Shown: positions 1 to 11,347, counted from the first letter of the stretch. The stretch is 64,000 nt of DNA from Oryza sativa Japonica Group (GCF_034140825.1 NC_089042.1:26069001-26133000), one strand, 5' to 3'. Translations and numbers: made by a program. The notes: generated by a model not told the origin, from the sequence alone.

Positions 1-1482
1 GGTTCTTGACTTCTTAAGGAAAAATTAGAGACTTGAACGGTCCAATTCCGAGCTCAAATGGCCAAGTTATGGCCATTTGAAGTTTATATGCTCTTTAAAT
101 GGATATTTGCGAATTTCTTCATTTAAATTTTAATTTAAAATCGGATTTATTGCGTCAGCCGAGGGGAGGGGCGCGCGGACCGGGTCCACGGGAGTGGGGC
201 CCACGCGGCAGCCTCTCGGTCCACGGTGGACCGGGTGCACGCGGCTTACGCCGGCCGGCGCCGTGGGTCCCACGCGTCAGCCGCACCCGAGGGCGCGGGC
301 GGCTGACGGCCGGGCCCCACATGGCAGCCGCGGGGCGCGCCCGAAGGCGGCCTCGCCGGCACAGCCGACGGGAGGCGACGCGCCCGCGCCCCGATGGTCG
401 CCGCTGGCGACCACCGGCGCGACGGAGCGGCGCCCGAGAGAGGGGAGGGAAGGGGGAAGCGAAATGGGCGGTCCACGGCTCACCCCGGGTCAACGGCGAC
501 GACGGAAACGGCGACCGAAGCGGAGAGAGGCGGCGGCGCGGTTCGGGTCGACGAGGACGGCGGCGTTCCGGCGGTCGGCGGGCGAAACGAAGGGGTGGAC
601 GAGGTCGGCGAGGACGCGGCGAAGCCGAAGGAGGCGATGCCGAAGCGGGAGGAGGTCCGAGGCGACGACGGCGGCGGACCGAAGCTCGGCGGCGACGGCG
701 GAGAGAGAGGACGACGGCGCGAGCTCGATTCCGACGGGGAGAGAGAGCGGCGAGCGGCGGAAACGGAGGAGGGAGGCACGGGGAGCGTTTATATAGTGTT
801 GGGAGGGGGAGAGAGCGACCGGATGAGGGGGAATCGGCCGCGGAAGATCCGGCCGCCATTGATGCGCCGGCGAAGTTTGCGGGAGGGTTTCCGAACGAAT
901 CCGAGGGAGAGAGAGAGGGAAAAGTGGGGGGAAAGGGAGAGGGAATCACGGGGAGTGATTTCCCCCTCTTTATTGCACGCGGGGACGGCGGGATGCGGCG
1001 GAATCCGCGGCGGCGGCGGCGCTAGGGCACGGACGAGGCGGCGGGTGCGGCGCGAGGACAGGGATGACAGGTGGGCCCCACCCATCAGCGAGGGTGGCGG
1101 GCGGGCCCGCCCGTCAGCGGTGCGCGCGAGGGGAGAGGCCGGATGGGCCGCGGGGGAGAGGAGGGAGAGGGAGAGAGATGGGCCGAGCCGGCCCAAGAGG
1201 GGGAGGGAGGGGGGAAAAAGACTTTTTAGTGTTTTTCTTTTTATAAAATTATTTTAACTTTGTTTATTTCTTAATAATTATTATTTGTGCTCTGAAAATT
1301 CCACTAAAATTTGAGGGCTCCTTTTTGACCAAGGAGAATTTAACAAAAATTCTCCGGGCCACATTTGAATTTTTCTTGCACGTATTTTAATGTTTGCCAA
1401 TTTCTTTTCGAATTTTAATTAATTCTATTATTCCTTTTAGAGAATGATTTTTATTTCGGGATGAATTTATCAGGACGTGACA
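1..1482 (+). mobile_element. LTR end of a nested Gypsy-type retrotransposon
   Basis: Fossil LTR retroelement; its left part lies outside the window. The right edge is sharp: it ends in GACGTGACA at 1482, and directly after it the sequence becomes coding for a different element's integrase. The ending TATCAGGACGTGACA matches what I remember of rice RIRE3/RIRE8-type Gypsy LTRs, which begin with the reverse complement; this family call is from memory. A TATA-like TTTATATAG near 787-795 fits an LTR promoter read on the plus strand. The middle (about 165-1210) is extremely GC- and purine-rich, so it is open in most frames without looking like protein. It is either the 3' LTR of a full element or a solo LTR. 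Confidence 0.6.
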
Positions 1483-2201
1483 CGCTTAAATTGATCAGGG
1501 GCATCACTGCTCCGTTTGGGGTGCCTAACCGTATCATTACGGATAACGGCACCCAGTTCACTAGTGAACTCTTCGGTGACTACTGCGAAGACATGGGCAT
1601 CAAGCTCTGCTTCACCTCCCCCGCCCACCCCAGAAGCAATGGCCAAGTGGAGCGCGCCAACGCGGAAATCCTCAAGGGCCTCAAAACCAAGACCTTCAAC
1701 ATCCTCAAGAAGCACGGCGACTCGTGGATCGAGGAGCTGCCAGCGGTGCTCTGGGCGAACCGAACCACGCCAAGCCGAGCAACCGGGGAAACGCCTTTCT
1801 TCCTCGTCTACGGCGCGGAGGCGGTCCTCCCATCTGAGCTCACCCTAAGGTCCCCTCGGGCCACCATGTATTGCGAGACTGATCAAGATCAGCTTCGCAG
1901 AGACGACCTCGACTACTTGGAGGAGCGAAGGCGGCGCGCGGCCCTCCGAGCCGCGCGCTACCAGCAGAGCCTGCGGCGCTACCATCAGCGCCACGTCCGG
2001 GCCCGATCACTCTGCATCGACGACCTCGTCCTACGCCGCGTCCAAACGCGTGCTGGACTGAGCAAGCTCTCACCAATGTGGGAGGGTCCGTATCGAGTGA
2101 TCGGCGTCCCCCGGCCGGGCTCCGTTCGGCTGGCCACGGGCGACGGCACAGAGCTGCCTAACCCGTGGAACATCGAACACCTTCGACGCTTCTACCCCTA
2201 G
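1483..2201 (+). CDS. Integrase C-terminal half of the Gypsy element (fossil)
   Basis: The end of a Ty3/Gypsy polyprotein. FGVPNRIITDNGTQFTS holds the second catalytic Asp region of the DDE integrase core, and SPAHPRSNGQVERANAEI holds the catalytic Glu. A positively charged C-terminal part follows, ending with LPNPWNIEHLRRFYP, a typical last stretch of plant Gypsy pol. The first few codons of the open frame come from the neighbouring LTR and are not integrase. Only part of the protein is present here, so this is a fossil fragment of an element on the plus strand. Confidence 0.85.
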
Positions 2202-2824
2202 TCGGAGTCGGGTGTCAGGTCTCGGGCTCGGGCCAACCCCGCACTCCCCCGGACGTGCAGGGTTGGCCGGGGGCTACCACATGCATATATACTTACCTTT
2301 TTTCTCTTCCATATTTCAATAAAAGCATTTTCGATTTCCTAAGGAATGTGTCTGTGCCATTGTTTCCTTTTGAAGAATCTTGGCTTGAATTAGCACGCTC
2401 GTGCTCGATCCTGCCCTCGGTGGCCCGGGCCGGCTAAAATCGCCAAAAGGGGCCCAGAACCGAGCCGTGCCCCGGGGCGTGGTGAACTCCGGGGGGGAAT
2501 CGGCAAAGGCCCACAATCGGGTCACCCATAACCCTCGGTCACCACGTTCCCGGCCTGGCCAGTCTCGACACGTGGATCTTCCCAGGCACTAGCCCCGACC
2601 CGCGCCATTTGAGGCTGGGACCTGGGCACGAGCCCTTGTTCAAGCCAAGATGCAGAAGGACCGCGGCACAGACCATCCTCGTCTCATACACGCAACAAAT
2701 AGAATTGACACAGAAATTTCATCTTTATTTGATTGCAGATTAAATTAGTCTATACAAGAAGGGAGCCCGAAGGCCTCAGAAGAAAAAGGAAAAAGCTATT
2801 AAGATTGGCGGGGGCCCTAGGGGC
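2202..2824. other. Spacer between pol and the antisense gene
   Basis: Part of the Tat element. It follows the pol stop codon and precedes the end of the antisense accessory gene. It is GC-rich with no convincing protein. It probably holds the 3' ends of both convergent transcripts, but I see no distinct signal. Confidence 0.5.
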
Positions 2825-5800
2825 TCACTTCGACGCACCCGGGTCGCCAGCCTCGTCGTCGCTGTCATCCGCACCACCGTCACCGCCCTCCTCGTCGGAG
2901 TCGAGGGCGAACGCGAGCCGAGGGGCCGTACCCTCGAAGCTGTGGACGATGTAGTCGGCGGCGTCCCGGACCTGCGCGCGCGCGCCGTCCTCGGTTCCGG
3001 GAGGGAACTCGTCCAGCGCTGCCCACGGGGAGAAGTCGGGGTCCCTGGCCTGGTAGCTTGCCAGTACGAGCTCCACTGCCCCCCGGGCGAGGTCTCTCGA
3101 GGATGACTTGATCGTCTTCTCGAGCTCCTCGAGGAGCCGCTGGAGGGTCCCAGCCATCTCTGAGAGGCGCTGGGCGAGGCCCCCCTGGTTGGCGGCGTAC
3201 TTCGCGGTCCGCTCGCCCCAGAGGCCCGCCTGCCGCCCGGCGTGGTCTAAACGGGAGACGGCGTCCCGAAGCATGCCGGGCCCTACCTCGCCCGCCAAGC
3301 GGAGGGCCTCGACCTCCCCGGCGGACGAGTCCAGCGCGCCCTGCAGCTCGGCGATGGTGTGTTCGGCAGCTGCGAGGCGGGCGGCTAAGTCGCTGTCGCC
3401 CGCGGCCGCCCCACCGCTGCGCGCTCTCGCGTCCAGCTCCTTAGCCCGCGCCTCGAGCTCAGCGGCCCGCCGAGCCAGTGCGGCCCTCTCGGCGCGGGCG
3501 CCTTCCAGATTGCGGCGCGCCTGCTCCTCCTGCGCTGCCTCGCGGAAGAACAGGTTGTCCGCCAGCCGCTGCGCCGCGGCCTCGGCCTCCTCGAGAGCTC
3601 GCTCCCGCTCGGTGAGCGTATCCTCGCAGAGGCAGAGTGCGGACTCCTCTTCGGCGCAGGCGGCCTCGTGCGCCGCCAGTGTGGCCTCCCAGATGGCGAG
3701 GGCGGCCTCGCGGTCCGCCAGGTCCCTCTCCTTTGCGCGGGCACGCTCTTCCAGCGCCGTGGAGCGAGCTTCAAGGGCCTCTTCGCGCCGCCGGGACGCC
3801 GCCTCGTTCTCCGCCGCCCGCCGTTCCCGGGCAGCGGCGGCGTCAAGGACTCCCCGGGCGGCGTCGAGCTTCTTCTCTAGCTCCACCGCCCGGCTCCCGT
3901 ATTGGAGACGGAGGTCGTCCCGCACCTCGTCGAGCACGGCGGTGGCGATGAGGGCAGTCTCCCGCTCCTCCTCCACCTCCCTGGCGATCTCCGCCAGCTC
4001 CCTCCGACGGGCCTCGAGCTCTGAGGCGTGCCGGCGGTGTGCCTTGCGGCCCGCCTCCACCATGGCCTCCACCGAGCGTCGCCCCTCTTCGACGCGTGCC
4101 CACGCCGCGTCGAGCTCCACCCGCTCCGCCTGCAGGACCTCCATCTGGGCGCTTAACCCGTCCAACACCGTGGTGTTCGCGGCGGCTAAGGCCTGCAGGA
4201 GGGGCTCCGCGCTCGGTAGGGCAGCAGAAGGCAGAGGAGAGAGCCGCCTCGGTGTGGGCGCCGCGCGGCTCGGCCCGCCGATCGACGTGCCGGACTCGGG
4301 GGCGTCCCCCGAAGTTGGCTCGTTCCGAACGTCGTCCGAGGGGTCGGACCCGAGCGGTGCGCCCGCGGCCTCGTCGTGGGTGGCCTCGGAAGTCGCCGTC
4401 GCCTCGGGCGGAGTCGGGTCGGGGGATTGGCAGACCGCCTGGTGTGCGCGTGCCGCCTCCACCTCCCGGACGGACTCCTCGGCCCGGCGGAGTCTGGCCT
4501 CCTCCCGAGCGACTTCCTCAGCCTGGCGAACCGGGACGGCCTCCTGGGCAGCTTCCTCGGCTTCCCGGAGACGGTCTGCGGCTTCTCGCCGGTCAGCTTC
4601 CCGCCTCCGGGCCTCCGCGGTCGCCGCCTCCTCGGCCTCAGATCGGCCGGACTTGGAATGGCGAGGGGGGCGCGACGGGATCTCGCTGAAGCAGAAGAAA
4701 AACCAGAAGACAAAAAGAAACGGGTAAGTGAAAACTCGCCTTGGGAGATAGGAGAATGAGTACGGCCGCGGTGGGCGCGGGGACGAACCTGCGGGGAGGT
4801 CGGCTAAACGACCACCTTGGGGGTGAGATGAGGTTTCCCCGGCATGTTTCGGTCTCCCCCATCTTGCGGAGCCGCTTCTTCTTTCGCTCCCCCTCGGGCC
4901 GCGGCGTCGGCACGGCACTCTCCGGGCGCCTGCTGCTGGCACGCACCGCCCCGCCCCCTCGGGGAGGAGATGGGGAAGGGGTACCCTCCTGCTTCCTCTT
5001 CCCCCGGGCGTCGGCAGGGCGGCTGCCCCTCGGGCCCCCGTCGCGGGGCCCAGAAGCACGACCCCCTCCCGGGGTAGATTGTTCCCCCCTGCGGCTCCCA
5101 CCCGCGCCATCGTGGCCTCGAGGAGCCCGCTCCTCCGACGCCCCGACCGCCTGCATGATGGTCAGGATGTTGGCGCGATCTGGATCGCTGCAGAGGGGGA
5201 GGACTCCTTGGGGGATGAGGGATGCCTCCACGGAGCTGAGATTCAACACCCGTTGGACCACCATCTTGAAGTCCTCAGGGGCCCAGTCCCATCTGCCCCC
5301 CTGGTGGGTCCTCATGTAATCCTCGGACCCGGTGTACTCCCAGGCGCCCCGGGCACGCCGCTGGAGCGGCGCGATCCGGCGACGAAGGTAGTCGCCGTAC
5401 ACCATGGCCCCTCTGAGCCCCTGGGATCGCAGACCCGCCAGGCGGTCAAGAACGACGTCGTAGCCGTCTCCCAGATCTACCGGCGCCCGCCAGCTGGAGG
5501 CCTGCGCCAGGGGCTGGCTCGGAAGTCGGAGGCGCGCTTCGTCGGCGAGGGGGTGTAGAACCAGTCGCTCTTCCAGTCGTCCCACTTCTTGCGGAGGACG
5601 CAGGGAATGTAGCGGCTCAGCACCGGCCCCCGCGGCTGGAAGTAGCAGCCACCGACTACCGACGGCGGCGACACCGGCTGTGCGGTGAAGAACCACCGGA
5701 ACAGCCGAAGAGATGGGCGCACCCCGATAAACATCTCGCACAGGTGCGCGAAGATGGCCAACATCATTACCACGTTGGGGGTGAGGTGCGCCATCTGGAG

Positions 5801-6049
5801 ATTATAAAACTCCATAACATCCATGAAGAAAGAAGAGAATGGCGGGACCAGCCCTGCCATTGCGAAAGAGAGAAAGAAGACGGACCGCCCCGGGTAGTGT
5901 GGCGCCGGGCGTCCCTCGCCCAGCTCGACCACCTCCCGGCCGGTGGCAGATTCCGGCATGAATCGGCGCAGCAGCCCGGCCTGCCTCTCGCTCACGATGC
6001 GAGAAGGCGGCAGCATGCTTCCGTCGAGCAGTGCGGAGCCCCGTGCCAT
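2825..6049 (-). CDS. Antisense accessory gene of the Tat element (Transposase_28-type, coiled coil)
   Basis: The N-terminal part (from 6049 to about 5480) carries the plant 'putative gypsy-type transposon' domain (Pfam Transposase_28/PF04195 as I recall it), recognisable by PPFSSFFMDVMEFYNLQ, HLTPNVVMMLAIFAHLCE and a basic W-rich end. The middle (about 5480-4800) continues with YDVVLDRLAGLRSQGLRG and then a low-complexity Arg/Pro/Gly linker. The rest (about 4650-2825) is a long coiled coil rich in Ala, Glu and Arg, ending acidic. It reads in more than one frame; genes of this family are known to be spliced. The role is unknown; it is not pol. A TATA box on the same strand stands upstream at 6186-6196. 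The element is a fossil. Confidence 0.7.
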
Positions 6050-6185
6050 GACGCCGGCGGAGGAAAAAGCTTGAGAGCGAGCGAGAGCGGCAAGGGTAGG
6101 GCACAGGAAATGAAGAGTTAGAGCGCAAGCGGCGAAAGCAAGGGGAATAGTGGCGAGAGGAAGGAAACAAATCTCTTCCTCGGCG

Positions 6186-6196
6186 CCTTTATACCC
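6186..6196 (-). promoter_or_regulatory. TATA box of the antisense gene
   Basis: On the minus strand this reads GGGTATAAAGG, about 140 bases before the ATG at 6049. It is a good plant TATA match at a plausible distance, which suggests the antisense gene has (or had) its own internal promoter rather than using an LTR. Confidence 0.5.
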
Positions 6197-6619
6197 TTGC
6201 CAACGCTATGCCCGGCTCCTCGTTTCCCGCGCCCACTATCTCGCCCCCTCGTTTCTCGCGCCCACGCCTCCACTAATCCCACTCGCCCGTTTGCGGCGCA
6301 CGAGGCGGATGTGCGGCCGTGGCAGTCGAGATGGGACAGATCGAGCACGCGTTAACTACACTCGCCGACCGAAGCGCCATCATCATGTCTCCAGGCGAAA
6401 CGAATCAGCACGATTCGCACGCTGCTCGACTAATGTAGCGGTCGCGAAGAGACCGCTCATTATTGTCAGTCGGTTTTCCCTTACCGATGCGCACGATTTG
6501 CGATCGCTGGCTTTCTGCCCGCCAGTAGAGACCGGCCCCACCTGTCACCAAGGAGTGGCGTCACGCCCGAGCGCTTCCCTCGAGGGGGGCGATCGCCCTG
6601 GCATAACGCCGGGGGCTAC

Positions 6620-7754
6620 TGTCGGTGACATGGGACCGGGAGTATCGTGACTAGAGGCTTGGGCAGCCGCGCTCACCCACGTGGCCTGACCCCCTCGGGG
6701 GGGTCGGGCCCGAGGGTGACGTGGCCACCCCTCCCTCTGTCTCCCCGAGGGGTCGGGCCGCTCCCGTCTCAGCCCCGAGGGCTGGGGCGCCCCGACCCCC
6801 TATGGTGTTGGCGCCACGTGTGTGGGTTAGGTGAGCACAGCGGCGCTCACCTAACCGCACTTATTGCGGGTTGGACGAGCGCGCCACGCCGCATTTAATA
6901 CAAGCGCAGCGCGCTCGCTTATCCGGTCCGTGACCGGTCGCAGTATGTGACCGGTCACAGACCGGTCAGATCGCGGGTTAGGTGGCAACAGGCGGCCTGA
7001 CACTCGTCTCGCCCCGTCCCGTCGGAATGATGAGAGCCTCCAGGCACTCGTCCCTAGCCGGAGCCGGCGTGGTAACTCCTGGAGTTGGCACGTCAGTCCC
7101 GGCCAGATTCATGCCAGGCTTCATCGCAACCATTGCAAGGAAGTCATTGTATGAAGAAGGACAGATGTGCGGCATGCTAAACTGACGCGTGGTGGACAAG
7201 AATGACCGGTCTGTGACTGGTCTGACGCCGGTCACGTCATCGGCAGACAAACCGTGCTCCCATGTTGTATTTGCTTCCGGCGAAGTGGAGGTAGGTATGA
7301 CCCATCCCATCGGAGGGTCATTCGGAGCAGCCATTGTAAATCCTCACCCAAAAGAAGGGGAGGTAGAAGTGGTGCATGTGGTATCCCCTTGAGATATAAA
7401 AGGAGGACCTTACCCACCGAAGAAAGGGATCCGGGATCCGGGATCCGGGAGGAGGAGAACTTAGAGAATACCTGAGCTGATAGAGGAGAGAAAGAGAAAG
7501 AGGGGTTCTAGAGCCTGTACTCTCTTGCTTTCCAGTTCTCTGTAACCCCTTCACACACAGATCCACCAGAACACAGGAGTAGGGTATTACGCTTCTCAGC
7601 GGCCCGAACCTGTCTACATCGCCCGTGTCTCGTGCATTTTCTCTCTCGCGTACATTCCACAGATCGAGGGTGAAGAACCTCACTTAGCGCCCCCGGCCGA
7701 ACCGGCAAAGGGGGGCCTGCGCGGTCTCCCGGTGAGGAGCCCCATGCTCCGTCA
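6620..7754 (+). mobile_element. 3' LTR of the Tat element
   Basis: It starts TGTCGGTGAC right after a purine-rich tract (CCGGGGGCTAC) and probably ends GCTCCGTCA at 7754, giving about 1.1 kb. A TATA-like ATATAAAAG at 7394-7402 is on the plus strand, in keeping with integrase direction. Just after it, 7426-7450 is a short tandem repeat of GGGATCC, three full units. CCATG at 7755-7759 would be the target duplication, but its partner lies outside the window. The right end could be off by a few bases. Confidence 0.6.
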
Positions 7755-8409
7755 CCATGCAAGTGTATCGAGAGAGAAGAGGAATGGCTTAACTCATGCA
7801 CAATTGGTACGGGCTAATTTCAGTGAAATAGACCTAGCTAGTGAATAATCGGAAAATATTACAGAGAACGGAAGGTAATAGTGGGGCTTACTATGCATTC
7901 CCCGTTCACCAAATATGGAAGATACGATGCCAAAAATAGGAGGGACGACAAGCTATCTTTGACAGGTTTGAACGAAGAACATGGTTCCATTTTGCCTTGT
8001 ACCGATTTGGTTTGCTACCTGTAGTGTTGTGTGCTTGTTGGTACAATTTTAAGTGCGATGGTTCGATTTATTTCATACACCGATGATGCCCTAATTAGTA
8101 GTGAGGCATAACAAATTTAAACTAAAATATACGACCTTCTGGACCGTAAAATCGCTCATATTGTACACGACATGAACATACTGTGCCCTGGCCTTTGTGC
8201 CACTAGCAAAAAAAAAAAAGAGAAATGAAATGAGTCAAATGCTAACGAAAAAAAAATCGAAAAAGACGTACATGAAGTACAGAATGCTAGTTCAGATTTA
8301 GTGTGTTAGGCATCATTTCTGTATACTTTACATAATGAGCTTTTTAACATATCATTTGATGCTGCTTAATTACAACCGATGCGCGCGCTAATGTGGGTTG
8401 ATTTCCGAG
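7755..8409. other. Intergenic, AT-rich
   Basis: Lies between the Tat LTR and the 3' end of the receptor-like kinase gene. The part near 8410 should be the 3' UTR of that gene. I see no gene, repeat or RNA here. Confidence 0.5.
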
Positions 8410-11124
8410 TTAGTTGATGGCGACGCTGGCGAATTCGTCGCCGTCGATCGAGGAGTAGAAGGAGTGCTCGTCGTTGGCGTCCTCCTCCTTCCCCCCCTTG
8501 AGCTCCTCGATGCTCTCCACCGCCGTCTTGAGCTCCCACCGGCTGTCCACGGCGGCCTCGCAGCACGCCATCCCGATCTTGATCAGCTTCACCATCTCCC
8601 CCTTGCTCTCCTCGTCCTCCCACTTCCTGATCATGTCCGCGTCCACCACCTTCTCCAGCCACTCCCCCTCCGGCGTCGACGCCACCGCTCCGACGAGGTC
8701 GCCGTTCGCCGTCGCCGCCTCCGGCTGCGGCGGCGGGTCGTAGGACGGCGGCCGGCCGGTGAGGATCTCGAGGATGAGGATGCCGAGGCACCAGACGTCG
8801 CTCTTCTTGGAGGAGCGGCCGAACTGCCTCCGCTCCGGCGACTTGAAGGCCACCATGAGCTGCGCCGAGTGCGACTGGTTCATCACCGGGACCAGCGAGT
8901 AGTCGGTGAGCAGCGGTTCGAAGCGGTCGTTGAGGAGGATGTTGGACGACTTGAGGTGGCCGTGCGGCACCGTCAGCATCGGCAGCTCGTCGTACAGGTA
9001 TTGGAGCGCTCGCGCCACCCCCTTCACCAGCTTCAGCCTCGCCGGCCAGTGCACCAGCTTCTTCACCCTCCGACCCTCACCTACAAATCCACACCCCCCC
9101 CCCCCCAAAAGAAAATTAGCTTCAATGATGAAAAATTATAGAAAAGTAAATGAAACAACTTAAAACAATAATTTACGAGTCAAAACTTTTATTATACCTA
9201 AGTTATCATTTGTTGGGGTTGAAAAATAGGTAAATTTGATCCATGCCATTACAAATTTACCGTATTAAAAATATTATTAATATTCTGAAACATGTTGTGG
9301 GGGCATTGAAATTTTCTAAAACTCGAATCATCCTCATGGCAGAAAATTTGACGGCGATGCCATGGTTTGAAAATTTAGAAAATTCTGGTGGCACGCAACA
9401 AGTTCCACGAATAATAATGTTATATTTCTAATACGGTAAATTTATAATGGCATTGATCCAATCTACCAAAAAAAACTAGGATAAAAGGAATACTCCAAAA
9501 CAAACTTTAAAAATCAAGTTTGAAACCTGGAACTCTGATTGTGGCTTAAAATTAAAATTTAAACATTAAATTTGAGTGTGGATTATAATAAGCCAACAAG
9601 GAAGCTAATAAAAAGAAAGAAATGTGGTGTGTGTGGATTACCGTGGAGGAGGTGAGCAAGGCTCTTGTTGGGGACGTAGTCGTGGATGAGGAGCTTCTCC
9701 TCCTTGCGGTAGTAGTAGGAGATGAGCGGGAGGAGGTTGGGGTGGGAGAGGCGGCCGAGCCGCCGCATGTGCTCCTCGAAGTCCTCCTTCCCCACGCGGT
9801 TCATCTCCTTGAACCGCTTCACCACCACGGAGTGGCCGCCGGTGAGCGTAGCGCGGTAGCACACGCCGAGGTTGGCGGCGCCGAGCACCTCCGCCGACGC
9901 CTTCAGCAGGTCCTGCAGCTCGAAGAACCTCCCCCTGTCGTCGTCCCGCACGAACGTCAGCCGCCCTTGCTCCCCCGCCTTCCCGCCGCCGCCCCTCGCC
10001 GTGCTCCCGCTCACGCTGCTGCTTCGCGCGCCGCCTCCTCCGGTGGTGGCGGCTGCGGCGGTGGCGGCGGCGGCGGCGTGCGTGGGCTTGGTTGCTGGTG
10101 ACGCGGGAGCTGATGGCAATGTGGGCTTGGTTGAAGCTGCAGGGCCGAAGTTCTGGGTGTTGTACTCTCGCCGCCTCTGGAGCTCGACCACCGCGAAGCC
10201 GATGATGGCCAGCGTGCCGAGGAACGCGGCGAGGACGCCGAACGACGTCGATCCCTTGGTGGGCTTCGTCGCGCCCTGCGTCCCCTCCTCGGCTGGCACT
10301 GTGCCCGTTGTGGTTGTCTCGGCGGCGGCCGTGGGAGACGGCGAGGTCCCGATCTTGCCGGATGTCGCCGCCGGCGGCGACGTCGTTGCCGCTGGGGATG
10401 GCGCCTCGCATTTCGCGTCGACTGGCGCGCCGCAGAGCTTCTTGTTGCCCTCGAACATCTGTGGATCGATTGATTTGAGGCTCGCCGGGATCTCCCCATC
10501 CAGCTCGTTGTTGGAGACGTCGAACACCTTGAGATCCTTCTGGGGGAAGTCGGGGATCTTGCCCGTGAACTTGTTGTCGTTGAGCTGGAGGTCGAGGAGC
10601 CTCGGCACGGCGGCGAGCGAGGCCGGGATGGCGCCGGTGAAGCCGTTCCGCGACAGGGACACCTTCTTGAGCCAGCCCATCCCGGCGAACGCGTCGGCGG
10701 GGATCTCGCCGGAGAACTTGTTCCCGGACAGGAAGATGGCGCGGAGCCCGCCGAGGCCCTTCACGTCGGGCATGGCGCCGGCGAACTCGTTGTCCATGAA
10801 GCTGAGCGTGCGGAGGCCGGTGAGGCTCTTGAGCGGGGCGAGGTCGAGCTCGCCGGACAGGCCCTCCTTCTCCAGCTGCAGGCCGAGCACGCTGCCCTTG
10901 CTGCACACCACGCCGGCCCACGCCGAGGTGCCGCCATCGCAGGGGCTCGTGCCGGCGGCCCAGGTGTCCAGCGCGCCGCCGCCGTCCACGATGCCGGCCT
11001 TGAGCTTGAGCAGCGCGTCGGCTTCCTCCGCCGGCGCCGCCGCCAGGAGGCGCGCGGCGTCGGCGAGGAGGCAGAGGCAGGAGGAGACGGCTAGCACGCG
11101 CAGGAGGCACGGCGCTCCGGCCAT
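8410..11124 (-). CDS. Pollen-receptor-like kinase (LRR-RLK), atypical kinase
   Basis: Two exons, 9642-11124 and 8410-9080, joined CAC-G/GT; 717 aa. In order: signal peptide (1-24), LRRNT-type region with Cys pair (about 32-75), about five LRRs (80-215), a closing Cys-containing cap (LCGAPVDAKC), a Ser/Thr/Pro-rich stalk, one TM helix (about 295-315), and a kinase domain (about 400-680). The layout is that of the PRK family (pollen receptor-like kinases), which act at the plasma membrane in pollen-tube growth. The VAIK Lys is present (VVVKRF). The catalytic loop reads HGHLKSSN, so the HRD Asp is absent, and DFG is DYS; this is common in PRKs and suggests weak or no catalysis. The intron holds a foldback element, and a long CT tract lies upstream of the start. 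The family is secure; the exact member is not. Confidence 0.9.
9094..9106. repeat. Poly-C run beside the intron acceptor
   Basis: Thirteen C bases on the plus strand (G on the transcript strand), about 12 bases before the acceptor of the kinase intron. It is unusual so close to a splice site and is prone to length variation. Confidence 0.7.
9225..9472. repeat. Foldback MITE-like inverted repeat in the kinase intron
   Basis: The two arms pair over almost their whole length. CCATTACAAATTTACCGTAT near 9245 is matched, reversed and complemented, by ATACGGTAAATTTATAATGG near 9431-9450. Inner parts also pair (GAAATTTTCTAAA with TTTAGAAAATTC; CATGGC with GCCATGG). This gives a stem of roughly 100 bp with scattered mismatches and a short loop around 9345. 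It looks like a foldback MITE of no family I can name. No clear target duplication was found. Confidence 0.6.
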
Positions 11125-11270
11125 GTCCAGCCCGCCGGCGCCAGCGCCTCGACGACGGCGGGGCGGGGTGGTGGGGGTGGCGCACGTAGCTTTCTCCGGA
11201 GAGGAAAAGTAGGAGAGATCGCGGGGAAGAGAGCTGATTCAGGAGAGAGCTCTCTTCCGCGCGCGCGCGC

Positions 11271-11274
<4 letters not shown>

Positions 11275-11344
<70 letters not shown>
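11275..11344. repeat. (GA)35 microsatellite, CT on the kinase strand
   Basis: About 35 uninterrupted GA units, 150 bases upstream of the kinase start codon. On the transcribed strand this is a (CT)n tract in the presumed 5' UTR or core promoter, a common place for CT tracts in plants. Its length is likely to vary between strains. Confidence 0.95.

Positions 11345-11347
<3 letters not shown>

Larger units (their letters stand above)
1483..7754 (+). mobile_element. Tat-lineage Ty3/Gypsy retrotransposon, right part
   Basis: Fossil LTR retroelement whose 5' LTR, gag and most of pol lie left of the window or are separated from this part by the nested LTR. Parts in order: the C-terminal half of integrase (1483-2201, plus strand), a spacer, a long accessory gene on the opposite strand (6049 to 2825), a purine-rich tract just before 6620, and a 3' LTR (6620-7754). 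An antisense gene between integrase and the 3' LTR is known from Tat-lineage elements such as RIRE2, Grande and Retand. The element is broken by at least one nested insertion, so it is older than that insertion. Confidence 0.75.

Noticed and set aside
99-1257. Long open frames on both strands in the first 1.3 kb
   Set aside because: All frames are open because the DNA is GC- and purine-rich; the translations are Arg/Gly/Pro runs without any domain. It is LTR sequence.
3108-4727. Plus-strand frame of 539 codons
   Set aside because: Ser/Ala/Arg shadow opposite the coiled-coil part of the antisense gene; no domain.
9638-11212. Long frames overlapping the receptor kinase on both strands
   Set aside because: Shadows of the GC-rich kinase exon; only one frame gives LRRs and kinase motifs.
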